A stretch of DNA of 64,000 bases from Psychrobacter sp. (GTDB lineage: Bacteria; Pseudomonadota; Gammaproteobacteria; Pseudomonadales; Moraxellaceae), in the NCBI GenBank assembly GCA_018260445.1, contig JAGLBE010000004.1, positions 62,001 to 126,000 on the forward strand, in the 5' to 3' direction. This document shows positions 36,168 to 45,349 of the stretch, in pieces. Numbering within the stretch: the stretch's first letter is position 1; the number at the start of each line of letters is the position of its first letter. Below the pieces are notes generated by a model that saw nothing but the letters and a program-made list of their open reading frames with translations, was not told the DNA's origin and ran no database searches. The position numbers and the translations under genes are program-made.

Positions 36168-36208
36168 ACCGCCCTCTTACAATGAGTGGATAATTTTTAT
36201 AAACCATA

Positions 36209-36310
36209 AGTATCAAAACGAAATTATCTTATAATATGAAATCTTATAGTGTGGTTTAGCACAACATACCCCACAAAAATCAGATTATATTTTAAATTTG
36301 TTCTGTTACT
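36209..36310 (-). mobile_element. 102-bp MITE-like element, copy 3
   Basis: Identical to the other three copies, reverse orientation, flanked by TA at 36207-36208 and 36311-36312. It lies 41 bp upstream of the lipoprotein gene, just beyond a TATAAA (36196-36201, minus strand) that may be its -10 box. Insertion would then have separated it from any original -35 box. Confidence 0.9.
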
Positions 36311-36497
36311 TAGCACATTTATGTAATTATTAATCAATTGTTTAGCCCCACTTTTGAATAAAAAACTTAAAACGTTTCATTGCACCTGTTTAACCCTTGT
36401 TTTAATTCAATTTTAGTTATCCCTTCGCTTTTGTGGCGATAAAAGCGGTATGATATCGAAGATGTCTCTTTAACCCTTTCATGAAAAGGACTTTATT

Positions 36498-37349
36498 ATG
36501 AAAAAAATACTCATTAGCTTGGTGATTGCGTTAGGAAGCTTAAGCCTACAGCCTGCCATCTCGGCGACCCCTGCCTTCTCGGCGCAAGCTATTGCCCAAA
36601 CCCAGCTAACAGACTTAAGCCTTGAGCAAATCATGCCTGAGTTTTACAACGGTCAAATGAATGATGCTGTTGTGGATGATGATAGTCTTAACGCCCTGCC
36701 CCATGTTGGTTTAGGTGCCGTGGAGGGTGAAGAACGAACTGTCGCTGCAATGCACCCGGTCATAGCGTATCAAAATGCCGCTAGTGAGCCTCGCTATCTG
36801 GTTATTATCGAAAAAGTGCAGGTTTATCAAGATTCGGGCAAAGTAGTTGATTGCCACGCTTGTCAAGCATTGGCAGATTTATACACCTTTAAACCGCTTG
36901 ATGACGGCTCTTATCAATTGGTCAGTGACACTCAAAAGGATGATGTGTTTTCAAGCAGCTGGGGAAGAATACAGCTTGATGAGACTGCAATAACAGAAGG
37001 TATGCAGCCCTTAGGCAGCAAGCTGGTAGGGAGTATTTTTGAAAACGGCGTCTCGTCTACGGGTACAGATGAAAGCTGGTGGGAGGTTCTGCATTTACCC
37101 GAAGATGACTATATCAATGTTTATAGTTTAGGCGATGCAGGTGGTAGTAATGGTGGTGAGTATGATGAAGGGTCTCCATTAAGTTATGCCTATACGGCAA
37201 CCTATCAAGTCATACCCAATAAAGCTAAATATTACCCCATCAAAAAAACGTTCGAGGGGACGAAACCCTCAGAAGATTATGAGCGTATCGTGCCTGTGAA
37301 TGGCACTGAAATTTTGAACTTTGATGAGGTCGAACAAGTTTATAAATAG
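36498..37349 (+). CDS. Unknown exported protein, 283 residues
   Basis: A clear signal peptide (MKKILISLVIALGSLSLQP to about residue 30) precedes a long acidic mature part. There are no further membrane segments. A Cys pair occurs in DCHACQ, and the region near the middle (ESWWEVLHLPEDDYINVYSL, then GGSNGGEYDEG) is rich in aromatic and acidic residues. I do not recognise a family. AAAGGA lies about eight bases before the ATG. It is divergent from the lipoprotein gene, with an element in between. Confidence 0.75.
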   Translation: MKKILISLVIALGSLSLQPAISATPAFSAQAIAQTQLTDLSLEQIMPEFYNGQMNDAVVDDDSLNALPHVGLGAVEGEERTVAAMHPVIAYQNAASEPRYLVIIEKVQVYQDSGKVVDCHACQALADLYTFKPLDDGSYQLVSDTQKDDVFSSSWGRIQLDETAITEGMQPLGSKLVGSIFENGVSSTGTDESWWEVLHLPEDDYINVYSLGDAGGSNGGEYDEGSPLSYAYTATYQVIPNKAKYYPIKKTFEGTKPSEDYERIVPVNGTEILNFDEVEQVYK

Positions 37350-37470
37350 GCTGATGCACCAATGTCAACATAAAGGTGTGGTACGATTAGACAGTGTTAT
37401 TAACATTAGCACAGGTATTAGCATAGGCATAGGCATAGATATTGGTATCAACATTGGCAGCGGATGATGT

Positions 37471-37535
37471 AGCGGTGGCAAGCTCACTCACACTTTGTTA
37501 ATCTCTCGCCATCTTTAGCAAAAATAGTGGGTAGA
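37471..37535 (-). pseudogene. Decayed fragment of the lipoprotein gene
   Basis: This non-coding stretch matches about 70 bases of the lipoprotein gene near 35868-35943 in the same direction. Shared blocks include GTGGCAAGCTC, CACTTTGT, AATCTC, TCGCCAT and CAAAAATAGTGGG, with several mismatches and small indels. It has no start and no intact frame. It implies that a second copy once lay between the 36498 gene and the yjbH-like gene. Confidence 0.65.
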
Positions 37536-37560
37536 TGCCTATATGGTTAACAACCACCCC

Positions 37561-40500
37561 CTAAGGCGCCAAAGGGTTTTTAATCGCTAAGGCTGATTTA
37601 TCAAGGGGCGATGTTAGCTGAATCAATTGATTTCTACGATTTAGCATCGCTCCGCCATCACGAATTAACGGTTGATATACCAACGTCGTAGAGCCTGATG
37701 CCCAAGGTTTAAACAACGTATCAAAGGGGATGGACACATAAATGCCTTTATCCAAACTGCCCTCGCCAAAGTCCTCAGAGCTCACATCTGTTTTAGTCAG
37801 CCAGCCACCCATCTTGACGCCATTGTTAAACTGACGAGACATGTCTAAGGTAGCCCCTTTATCACCCGCTAAATACTGACCCGCGGATAATTTCATAGCA
37901 ATGTCATACCACGGCGTATCCCAATAAAGACTGACATTGCCTGTTGTGGCGTTATAATCTTGCAAACCAAAATGCTGATTGAAGTCGCGCTTACGAACGT
38001 GGTTTAAGTCGATACCCACGGCCCAAGGTTGGTTGGGTTGACGATACATGACCTCGGCACCCACACCAGCATACATCGACTCAAGGTAACCGGCGTAAGC
38101 CAAACCATACCAGTTCGCCCCTAAGGATTTAAATTGATTGAGCTGCAAGTTGGGCATTAATATTCGAGACGTGGTCATGTAGTCACCAATATTGGTTCGC
38201 ACTCGTGGCAGCTTGCTATCTGCGGTGTAACTGTAATGATCATAATTATCTAGCAAACGCAGTTGCGCATTACCATCCAACCAAGCGCCTTGCCACAATG
38301 GGTAATCGACATTGGCATTGGCGAAAACGCCATACAAATAACCATCAGGCCCTCCTATACTTTGTTGGATGCTGGGCGAAAAAGTCAAAGTGCCCTTTGG
38401 CAATGCAGTGTGCGCGACAACATCGGCGCTAGGTTCAGGGTCAAGGTGGCTTGCTGCGCTAATGGTAACAGGATGCTCAATGCGCTGTGAGGGTGGCAGC
38501 AACTGTAAATACTGCTGCGACCATGTTTGCGGGTTAATGGTCAACACGCCTACCGCTTCGCCATAGCGCGATACTTGAATATGAATAAGCTTGGTGTCAG
38601 CAGGCAGTGCTTGACGCAAAATCTCCATACCTTGCTGTAGACGCTCATTGATAAACACGCCGCCGTAATTGTCGACATTTAGCCGCACTTCACCTTGATG
38701 CATCGTGATATCTGTTGCGCGCCATCCTGTTGCTTGCGAGAAGGCATTGAGTAATGGCGTATTGATAGAATCATCAATCCCATTGCTACCGCCCTCGTTG
38801 ACAGCGCCCAAATTAATACGATACTTTAGGCCTGAATACTGAGTGTTGGGCAGCTTTTGTAAATTTTGCACTTGATACGCTTTGGGTTTAACTTGCCCAA
38901 GCGTGCTTAAGTCACCTTGCAAGCTGACACCAAGCATTACCGTATCACCACGCTCGAAGCCGGCGCTTACAGCTACCCCTCTATCCTTATCTTGCCAAGT
39001 AAGACCGACATTGACGGGAATATTTTTGGTATTATAATTGGTATTAGAATAAGGTTCATTTTTATAGTCATTGCCATCATATTCAACTTTTAAGGTCAGC
39101 GGATCGTAAGGCGTATGCCATTGCACACCGCCAAATAGAGAGCTTGAGCCTGTAAACCAAGACTTTGCACTTAACTTACCCCCTTGTCCTACTTGATTCA
39201 CCTCGCGCTGTTTAAAGTGCTCATCAATAGAGCCTAACGGATTTTCAATGTTGCCCCGCGCACCCAAATAACCCCAACCCAGCCCTAAGCTCACATCAAA
39301 GTCACCATAGCGCTTATTGGCCACCACATACTCCCCAGCAAACAAGCTAGTTCCGGCCATATCTCGCCAGCCAACCGCCACCTCTGGTAACCAGTGACCC
39401 TCATTGACTAGCTTTAACTTCACATCTAAAGACTTATCCTTTAAATCTTGCTCAGGGCTCACTGGCCCATAAGACACCCCACTGATATTGCTATAGCGCA
39501 CAGTGGTCTCAAGCCGCTCAAAAGGTTGCAGTGATATATTGTATTGAGTATAAGGCGACACATGCGACACATGGGTGACAAGCGAGCCCTGTTTTTGCAT
39601 ACGTGCACTGGGCGTTTGTAATAACCCTGCTACCCCCCAATCGCTCGAACTGATGGGTAAGTCTCTTGCTGTTTCGGGTTGCTGACTAACAAGGCGAACC
39701 ACTGTGTTATCTTGACCATTAGGCGCTGCCAAATTTATCCCTTGCGTGGCAATAAACTGTGCAACCTGTGTTGCCAAATCATCAGACCAATGATTGGCGG
39801 CATTAGGTACCCATAACCATGCGCCGACACTAGGCGCCATCTGCTGCTTGGCATTCCATTTTGCCAGTGAAATAGCGTGCACAGTGCCATCGGCTAAAAT
39901 AAGATAGGCTGTATCGACTTGTACTTTTTTGCCTAACTTTAGCATACAGCTGTCAATATAGTCCTTGGCTCTCACCCCGGCATCATAGCTGACTTGACAC
40001 GCCTTAGCCTCATCAAACAACACGGTAACCGTATCAGGACGCTGATACATTATCAGTGTATCGCCCACCGCAACAACAGGCTCAACGCTCGGGTTGACTT
40101 GTAGGTAGCGCGCATCTTGTTTAGGCAACACGACCCGCCCTGTAGCGTCTAATGACGTCACCCAGTGCTGTAAAGCGCGTAAACCCGCTTGTCGACTTGA
40201 GGCATTTTTAAGCGCTAACTGCTCAATTCTCTGGCTTAGCATTGCTTGTTGCAGCTGCTGAGGTTTAATTTCTGAGCTGGCTGCCCACAGGGTTGCAGGC
40301 TCATAATAGTGCCGATTGTCTGTTTCAAGCTCTTGACTGAGCCATTCGCCCAGACGCTGCCGTTTGGAAGAGATTATCCTTTTTGATAGGATACGGCTGT
40401 TGTCATCCACAAATACAGACTCAGCATTGGTATGAGTGTCATTGCCCTGAAGTGGTAGCACATCTGCGGCATTGTCGCTATTTGTTGAATTTAAGTCATT

Positions 40501-40647
40501 TGCTTTATTGACTGTTTGCGCTGTGTTTAAGGCATCAGCTGTATTTGCAATATCGGCATAACTGGGCAAGCTGATACCGGCCATCAACGCAAAGACGATA
40601 GACTGATACTTTAAATTGGGCGGGGTACTAAGGTTATATGGGGTCAT
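37561..40647 (-). CDS. yjbH: YjbH-like exopolysaccharide export protein
   Basis: Large outer-membrane-associated protein of the YjbH/GfcD family (DUF940), linked to exopolysaccharide or group 4 capsule secretion. A signal peptide (YQSIVFALMAGISLPSYA) and an Asn/Asp/Ala-rich stretch start the protein. The C-terminal half shows repeated amphipathic strands typical of a barrel, including the family-like GDKGATLDMSRQFNNGVKMG and GIYVSIPFDTLF. The ATG at 40647 overlaps the yjbF-like stop as ATGA and is preferred; the frame extends to 40677. It has about 1028 residues, longer than E. coli YjbH (about 700). Confidence 0.85.
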   Translation of the reverse strand: MTPYNLSTPPNLKYQSIVFALMAGISLPSYADIANTADALNTAQTVNKANDLNSTNSDNAADVLPLQGNDTHTNAESVFVDDNSRILSKRIISSKRQRLGEWLSQELETDNRHYYEPATLWAASSEIKPQQLQQAMLSQRIEQLALKNASSRQAGLRALQHWVTSLDATGRVVLPKQDARYLQVNPSVEPVVAVGDTLIMYQRPDTVTVLFDEAKACQVSYDAGVRAKDYIDSCMLKLGKKVQVDTAYLILADGTVHAISLAKWNAKQQMAPSVGAWLWVPNAANHWSDDLATQVAQFIATQGINLAAPNGQDNTVVRLVSQQPETARDLPISSSDWGVAGLLQTPSARMQKQGSLVTHVSHVSPYTQYNISLQPFERLETTVRYSNISGVSYGPVSPEQDLKDKSLDVKLKLVNEGHWLPEVAVGWRDMAGTSLFAGEYVVANKRYGDFDVSLGLGWGYLGARGNIENPLGSIDEHFKQREVNQVGQGGKLSAKSWFTGSSSLFGGVQWHTPYDPLTLKVEYDGNDYKNEPYSNTNYNTKNIPVNVGLTWQDKDRGVAVSAGFERGDTVMLGVSLQGDLSTLGQVKPKAYQVQNLQKLPNTQYSGLKYRINLGAVNEGGSNGIDDSINTPLLNAFSQATGWRATDITMHQGEVRLNVDNYGGVFINERLQQGMEILRQALPADTKLIHIQVSRYGEAVGVLTINPQTWSQQYLQLLPPSQRIEHPVTISAASHLDPEPSADVVAHTALPKGTLTFSPSIQQSIGGPDGYLYGVFANANVDYPLWQGAWLDGNAQLRLLDNYDHYSYTADSKLPRVRTNIGDYMTTSRILMPNLQLNQFKSLGANWYGLAYAGYLESMYAGVGAEVMYRQPNQPWAVGIDLNHVRKRDFNQHFGLQDYNATTGNVSLYWDTPWYDIAMKLSAGQYLAGDKGATLDMSRQFNNGVKMGGWLTKTDVSSEDFGEGSLDKGIYVSIPFDTLFKPWASGSTTLVYQPLIRDGGAMLNRRNQLIQLTSPLDKSALAIKNPLAP

Positions 40648-41321
40648 GACTTCGTCCATACTTGCCAGGCTAGGCAATAATTTTTTGATAGACAGTGCTG
40701 TCCATACACCGGCTCACTTAAGTCGTTTATTTTAAACGCATACCAATTATCATAGGAGGGGCTATCTCTCATTGCTGCTGAGGTCGCGATACCCGTTTCA
40801 TGCATCCAAAGAAGCGGTGTTTTATCCCCGACATAGCTGTCATGATTTGGGATGACGCTGCTCGTCAGTTGCCGCTGCTCTTTTTTAGCGGTTAATCCCT
40901 CAACCGTATCAATGTCTCGGATAAACTTAAAAGGCTTTACTGCTGCCCAGTTGATTGGCTTGCGCGTATGTTCACGCCAGTTATACTCAGGGGTAGTTAC
41001 CGATATCAAGCGACCATTAGCCCATTTAAACACGGAGCGATCTGCACTGTAGTATACCTTGGTATCAGCAGCCGGCCATTGGTCTGTAGCGCCTTGGGCC
41101 AACCAGACAACCTGCCCATTCATTGACACTCTCATATAGTTAAAATTTTGAGTTAACGCAGGATTTTGGGTGTTGTTTTTCAAAAAACCCGTCGACGCTG
41201 CAAAGCATTGCGTACGCTCACCTGTGCAACCGGTTTTGGCACTACACCCGATTACTCCCAATACCTCCAATACCCCAAACAGTATTAATAATTGACAAAG
41301 TGGCTTATTATTTTTCAGCAT
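40644..41321 (-). CDS. yjbF: YjbF/GfcB-like lipoprotein
   Basis: Lipoprotein of the YjbF/GfcB group, a partner of YjbH in polysaccharide export. The signal peptide ends in the lipobox GVIGC (about Cys26). The mature part has the family-like VWLAQGATDQWPAADTKVYY, then SVFKWANGRLISVT and a basic/aromatic C-terminus. Its stop overlaps the yjbH-like start by four bases, so translation is coupled. The length of 225 residues is normal for the family. Confidence 0.82.
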   Translation of the reverse strand: MLKNNKPLCQLLILFGVLEVLGVIGCSAKTGCTGERTQCFAASTGFLKNNTQNPALTQNFNYMRVSMNGQVVWLAQGATDQWPAADTKVYYSADRSVFKWANGRLISVTTPEYNWREHTRKPINWAAVKPFKFIRDIDTVEGLTAKKEQRQLTSSVIPNHDSYVGDKTPLLWMHETGIATSAAMRDSPSYDNWYAFKINDLSEPVYGQHCLSKNYCLAWQVWTKS

Positions 41322-41348
41322 GTGCTCTCAACTCTAAGTCTCATAAAA

Positions 41349-41384
41349 AAATATGCCCTAAATTAAAAAATTTAAGGCATATTT
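41349..41384 (-). terminator. AT-rich hairpin between yjbE-like and yjbF-like genes
   Basis: AAATATGCC plus TAAATT pairs with AATTTA plus GGCATATTT, giving a long stem within a 117-bp gap. It may be a partial terminator that lowers yjbF/yjbH expression relative to the first gene; a T-run on the minus strand is present but short. Confidence 0.55.
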
Positions 41385-41438
41385 GACGCCATCATCAACC
41401 AATTAGCCAATGAGTCGTTAACTTGTGGGCTTTAAGAT

Positions 41439-42179
41439 TTATCGAGTTGTACCTGTGGTACCTGATGACCCAGATGATGAGTCAGAACCACCGCTGGCAA
41501 TAGCAATCCCAATAACCGCTACTGCAGCAATGGGTGCCCAAGCAGGAAGACTACCTAATGCTGCCTGAACTGCTTGCACAGGTGCAGGGGGAACAGGTGC
41601 GGGTGTATAAACTGGTGCGGGTGCAGGCTGGACGATGGGCTGTGGCGGCGTTGGTTGCACAACAGGCTTTGGTATGGGTTGCGGCGCTGGTTCTACAATA
41701 GGCTCAGGAGTGGGCTCAGCAGCAGGTGGCGGCGCGATGGGCATGCCTTTAGGAAAGGCGCCGCTAAACCAATTATCACACTGCTCCATTGACACACGCA
41801 CTATATTACCAGACGAATCAACATATTGGTTAATCATCATATCCGGAGAATAGGGTATATATTTGCCTTGTAAGGCTTTAGCCACGCCATCACGTCCGCC
41901 GCGGCGCTCCGTTCCCAAATCACACGTGCCGTACTGATATTGCGGCGCTAAATTGCCCAATAATCCTTGAGTCACTTTCACTTCATTAGCCCGCAGTAAA
42001 GGCTTATGGGTGGTACTGGATCTATAGAATTTTGCTGTATTGGTTTCAATAGCGTTTTGGCATTCGGCTAAGGTATCATAACCGACGTTACCATGAGAAT
42101 CTTGAGTAATTGCAGCTTGCGCTGAGACACTAAGCATACCTAGTGTCAGTAATGAGAGTACGCTAACAAGACTTTTCAA
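41439..42179 (-). CDS. yjbE: YjbE/GfcA-like exported protein with Pro-rich stalk
   Basis: First gene of the polysaccharide-export operon. A signal peptide ends at SAQA, followed by a domain of about 110 residues with paired cysteines. A Pro/Ala-rich stalk (about 148-205, with PEPIVEP and PTPPQP) leads to a hydrophobic segment (AAVAVIGIAIA) and a Ser/Gly/Thr tail ending GTTGTTR. The position and the glycine/threonine tail recall E. coli YjbE/GfcA, which are much shorter, so the name is an inference from context. It could instead be an unrelated surface protein. Confidence 0.6.
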   Translation of the reverse strand: MKSLVSVLSLLTLGMLSVSAQAAITQDSHGNVGYDTLAECQNAIETNTAKFYRSSTTHKPLLRANEVKVTQGLLGNLAPQYQYGTCDLGTERRGGRDGVAKALQGKYIPYSPDMMINQYVDSSGNIVRVSMEQCDNWFSGAFPKGMPIAPPPAAEPTPEPIVEPAPQPIPKPVVQPTPPQPIVQPAPAPVYTPAPVPPAPVQAVQAALGSLPAWAPIAAVAVIGIAIASGGSDSSSGSSGTTGTTR

Positions 42180-43135
42180 TGTGAATCTCCATTAATGTTA
42201 TTGAAACAATGATATTGATTAAGCAAAATTTAAAGCTAAGACTAGCATTAAAACCCACAAAAATCCAACATTTTTTCATTATTTAATTAAGCCATTTGTT
42301 AGAAAAATACAGTGTTTATCCTATTTTATTGCTTTTAATCAAGGCTTTATAGGCTATAAAAAACCTCAAAATTTATTTTTTATTTTAAAATAACGCATCG
42401 TCTAACAAAAATTATTGCTCAAAATTACCTAATAGCAAGCGGTGGATATTGATGCATTACGATTTACGCCAGCGTTCAAATATATTGAATTTTAGGCGAC
42501 GGGATTGTTAATATAGTGAGTTCAATATAAAAGCGATACAGTGGCACGGGGATGAATTTTTTGCAGCCTCTGCCAGCAACGGCACAGCACGCCAGAAAAA
42601 CTCATCCTAGTGCCACGTCAGAACATGACGTCTCTATTTTATTTAGAATTGACTATAGCACCACAAGTACAAACGTACAGCCCGTTCTAATAAATGATAA
42701 CCAGTCGCCACCCCTTTGGAGTGTGCATAAGTTCTATGACTCTTGCTCCAACGGTTATCTATCAGCGCGACCCTTATCCGTCAATGATCGCCCAAAAGTG
42801 TTGCCATTACTGCACTGTTTTTAACTCTCTTGCAGCCTTTTGTGGCAGACACTAAGGGGATTTGGTTTAAATTGCAGATGCACTATTTGTAGCTGACTAA
42901 ACGTCCCTGTATCAAGAGATATTCGAGCAAGCCGAAAACTTCAAGCGACATCGGGTGCGGTAGCGGCGTTTGCACCGATTTCATCATTCCATCATTTCAT
43001 CAAAAATCCATCCCCCTTACATCAGTCTTCCTTCTGGTTGTCCTATGATGCCATTGATACGTTTTTAGCCTCTTTTCAAAGTTTCTCATGCGTGTGTCAC
43101 TCATCTGCCACGCAGCAATCGGTTAAGGAAGCCTT
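42180..43135. other. Gene-free region between yjbE-like gene and creD
   Basis: No supportable gene lies in these 956 bases. From about 42200 to 42420 the sequence is very AT-rich with runs of A and T, the kind of DNA bound by H-NS-like proteins and often upstream of envelope operons. At 42541 a long hairpin begins (listed separately). The last 130 bases before creD hold no clear promoter. Confidence 0.55.
42541..42633 (+). ncRNA. Candidate structured RNA
   Basis: GTGGCACGGGGATGA (42541-42555) pairs with TCATCCTAGTGCCAC (42602-42616): 14 of 15 positions pair, counting one G-U. The 46-base interior holds two small stems (GCAG/CTGC and TGCC/GGCA). A second hairpin ACGTCA/TGACGT follows directly, then T-rich sequence. 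A possible promoter, TTGTTA with TATAAA 15 bp downstream, ends just before it. No known family was recognised. Confidence 0.35.
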
Positions 43136-44818
43136 ATGCAAAAAACCCTGTTTATCAAACTGTCGATGATTGCCGGCCTGTGTCTTCTGTTTACCATGGC
43201 GCTGATTATGTTTAGCTCGGTCATTGCCGAGCGCCAAAGTTATGCCGACTCGGTCACCAGAGACATCGCCAAACAAAACGTTAATCCACAGCAAGTCATC
43301 ACCCCCTTTGTGGTGGTGCCGACCACCGTAACGCCAGTCTGTAACCCAGCAGTGCTGACCCAAAAAGACAAATGCCCCGAAGCCTATACCCAAGTCAAAA
43401 CCTTGCTGGCGCAGCAAACGGTTGCCAAGCAGCATTTGGCGGTGCGTACCGATAAGTATCAACTCGGCATTTATCACGTCACCAGCTATAACGGCGATTT
43501 AGATTTTCAGCAGCGCTACCAAATAGCCGATATTGGCACAGCGCTGGCAACCAGTAATGACTTGCCAAACCAAGCATTGGTGGCAAAAGAGGTGGTACAT
43601 TGGCAACAGGCTCGCCTTATTATCCCGGTATCAGACTTGCGCGGCGTCGCTACCTTGCCCACAGTAACCATTGACCAGCAAAAAACCAAAGCCACCTACC
43701 CGCAACTGCCCCTATTGACAGGGCTTAGTTATGTGGAGGTCGCCCTGCCGCCAAGCGTGATAAACCGCTTACAAAAACGGGCGAGCATACAACAACCACA
43801 GGGCTTAAACAGCACAGCGCAGGCACAGACCCCTTTCATCGCTACAACCGCCCAAACAGCACGTGGTACCGATACTGGTATTGATACTGGACTTGATAAC
43901 GCAACCGCAGTTGCTAAGGCAAACCTTGGCGCATCCGACGCTAGCAACACTGCCCTTACACCATCTACCCTCAGTCAAGACGCTGCTGCCATTGCTATTG
44001 ATATCCATCTACCGCTCACAGGCATCGCCAGTTTAAGCACCGTCCCCACGGGCAACAATTTTGAGATGAGCATGAGCAGCAATTGGCATGCCCCCAACTT
44101 TGTGATTGGCGCGACGCTACCCAACGATAAAACCATCACCAATAATGGCTTTGTGGCTAAATGGCAAAACCAGTATCTGACCATCGCCAATAACCAAAAT
44201 TTACAGCAGTGTTTAAACGTCAAAAATGGTCAGTGTCGCCTACTCAATGAGCCGTTGTTGGATGCAGACAGCTATGACATTAATGCCGTTGATGCCGCCG
44301 TTGATGTCGCGGCAGATAATACCAATGCCCAATTAGATAGCGTGCGTTTCAGCAGCTTTGGCGTCAGCTTTGCCGAGCCAAACAATGTGTATTTGCAAAC
44401 CGAGCGCGCCATGAAGTATGCGTTGCTGCTGGTATTGGTCTCGTTTGGTACGTTCTTTTTATTCGAGATTATCAAAGCAAGCCGCATTCACCCGATTCAA
44501 TATTTGTTGGTGGGCAGTGCGCTACTGGTATTTTATGTGCTGTTGCTGCCGCTTGCTGAGCAAATTGCGTTTTGGAAAGCCTATGCCATTGCGGCAACCG
44601 CCTGTGTTGGGCTAATTGGTTGGTACAGTTACTACGTGTTAGGCAGCGTCAAGCGAGCAGCCATGTTTAGCGCCATTTTGTCCGGCTTATACGCCGCTTT
44701 TTACGGCATCCTTACTACCGAGGATTTAAACCTACTGCTAGGCGCTGTGTTCTGCTTTGTGTTGCTTGCCAGCGTGATGGTGATGACCCGCAAAATTGAC
44801 TGGTATAAAGTCGCTTGA
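43136..44818 (+). CDS. creD: CreD family inner-membrane protein
   Basis: Inner-membrane protein of the CreD family; in other species it is regulated by CreBC and linked to envelope stress and beta-lactam response, but its biochemical role is unclear. An N-terminal membrane segment (about 8-28) is followed by a large periplasmic domain and then about five closely spaced C-terminal segments. The family signature at the junction, YLQTERAMKYALLLVLVSF followed by IHPIQYLLVG, is intact. The periplasmic domain includes an Ala/Thr/Asp-rich insert (about 225-275). It has 560 residues, against about 450 in E. coli. AAGGAAGCCTT precedes the ATG. No creB/creC are nearby. Confidence 0.9.
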   Translation: MQKTLFIKLSMIAGLCLLFTMALIMFSSVIAERQSYADSVTRDIAKQNVNPQQVITPFVVVPTTVTPVCNPAVLTQKDKCPEAYTQVKTLLAQQTVAKQHLAVRTDKYQLGIYHVTSYNGDLDFQQRYQIADIGTALATSNDLPNQALVAKEVVHWQQARLIIPVSDLRGVATLPTVTIDQQKTKATYPQLPLLTGLSYVEVALPPSVINRLQKRASIQQPQGLNSTAQAQTPFIATTAQTARGTDTGIDTGLDNATAVAKANLGASDASNTALTPSTLSQDAAAIAIDIHLPLTGIASLSTVPTGNNFEMSMSSNWHAPNFVIGATLPNDKTITNNGFVAKWQNQYLTIANNQNLQQCLNVKNGQCRLLNEPLLDADSYDINAVDAAVDVAADNTNAQLDSVRFSSFGVSFAEPNNVYLQTERAMKYALLLVLVSFGTFFLFEIIKASRIHPIQYLLVGSALLVFYVLLLPLAEQIAFWKAYAIAATACVGLIGWYSYYVLGSVKRAAMFSAILSGLYAAFYGILTTEDLNLLLGAVFCFVLLASVMVMTRKIDWYKVA

Positions 44819-44891
44819 TAGCTCGCCCTTAACGTTTATCCGCCATGCTCAAGGTGCGTCTCATGTAGCGCCTTGACGCTTTGAAATACGG

Positions 44892-45254
44892 ATGACTACT
44901 CATACCAGCATCAGTAAACAAGGTACCTTTGTCATGCAATATGTTAATAGCAACAACCTTGCTTGTCCTCTCCCTTACTCTCTCCCTTACTCCCTCAATC
45001 ATGGCTCAGCTGATAAGGGGGGTTATATCGGGCTATCGCGTTGCCACTGCGCCCAACTATTTATTGAGCAAAACCTGCCAACCGCTTTATTTGCCACTTG
45101 GATGCTGGTGCCCAAACTTGGCATTTTGCTCACCTTTCGCCATCAGTGCTGTGTGGCAGTCGAGGCGATTGCAGCAATTGACTCAAACGATGACGATGTC
45201 GACCCCGCCTATCAACATAACCCTGTGACTCGTCAATACAAGATACGCGGATAG
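44892..45254 (+). CDS. Unknown protein, 120 residues
   Basis: An open frame of 120 codons 73 bases after creD, ending just before a bidirectional terminator, which suggests cotranscription with creD. I do not recognise a family. The first 40 residues contain a repeated LPYSLPYSL encoded by CTCTCCCTTACT repeats. The middle (HCAQLFIEQNLPTALFATWM) is hydrophobic and the end (SNDDDVDPAYQHNP) is acidic. A second frame on the same strand (44929-45228) also lacks stops, so the coding status is uncertain. Confidence 0.4.
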   Translation: MTTHTSISKQGTFVMQYVNSNNLACPLPYSLPYSLNHGSADKGGYIGLSRCHCAQLFIEQNLPTALFATWMLVPKLGILLTFRHQCCVAVEAIAAIDSNDDDVDPAYQHNPVTRQYKIRG

Positions 45255-45277
45255 CTGCCAAACGATAACCCTAAACT

Positions 45278-45313
45278 AAAAAAGGTCAGCATCTTGTCGA
45301 TACTAACCTTTTT
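45278..45313. terminator. Bidirectional terminator between creD side and metY
   Basis: AAAAAGGT plus AG pairs with CT plus ACCTTTTT, one mismatch, with an A-run before and a T-run after. It can serve the creD transcript and the convergent metY. Confidence 0.75.
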
Positions 45314-45349
45314 ATTGACATAAATATTAAGCGGCAATTGCGGCTTAAA

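Noticed and set aside
42552-42824. Plus-strand frame of 90 codons in the yjbE-creD gap
   Set aside because: It starts inside the long hairpin, has no ribosome binding site and shows no recognisable pattern.
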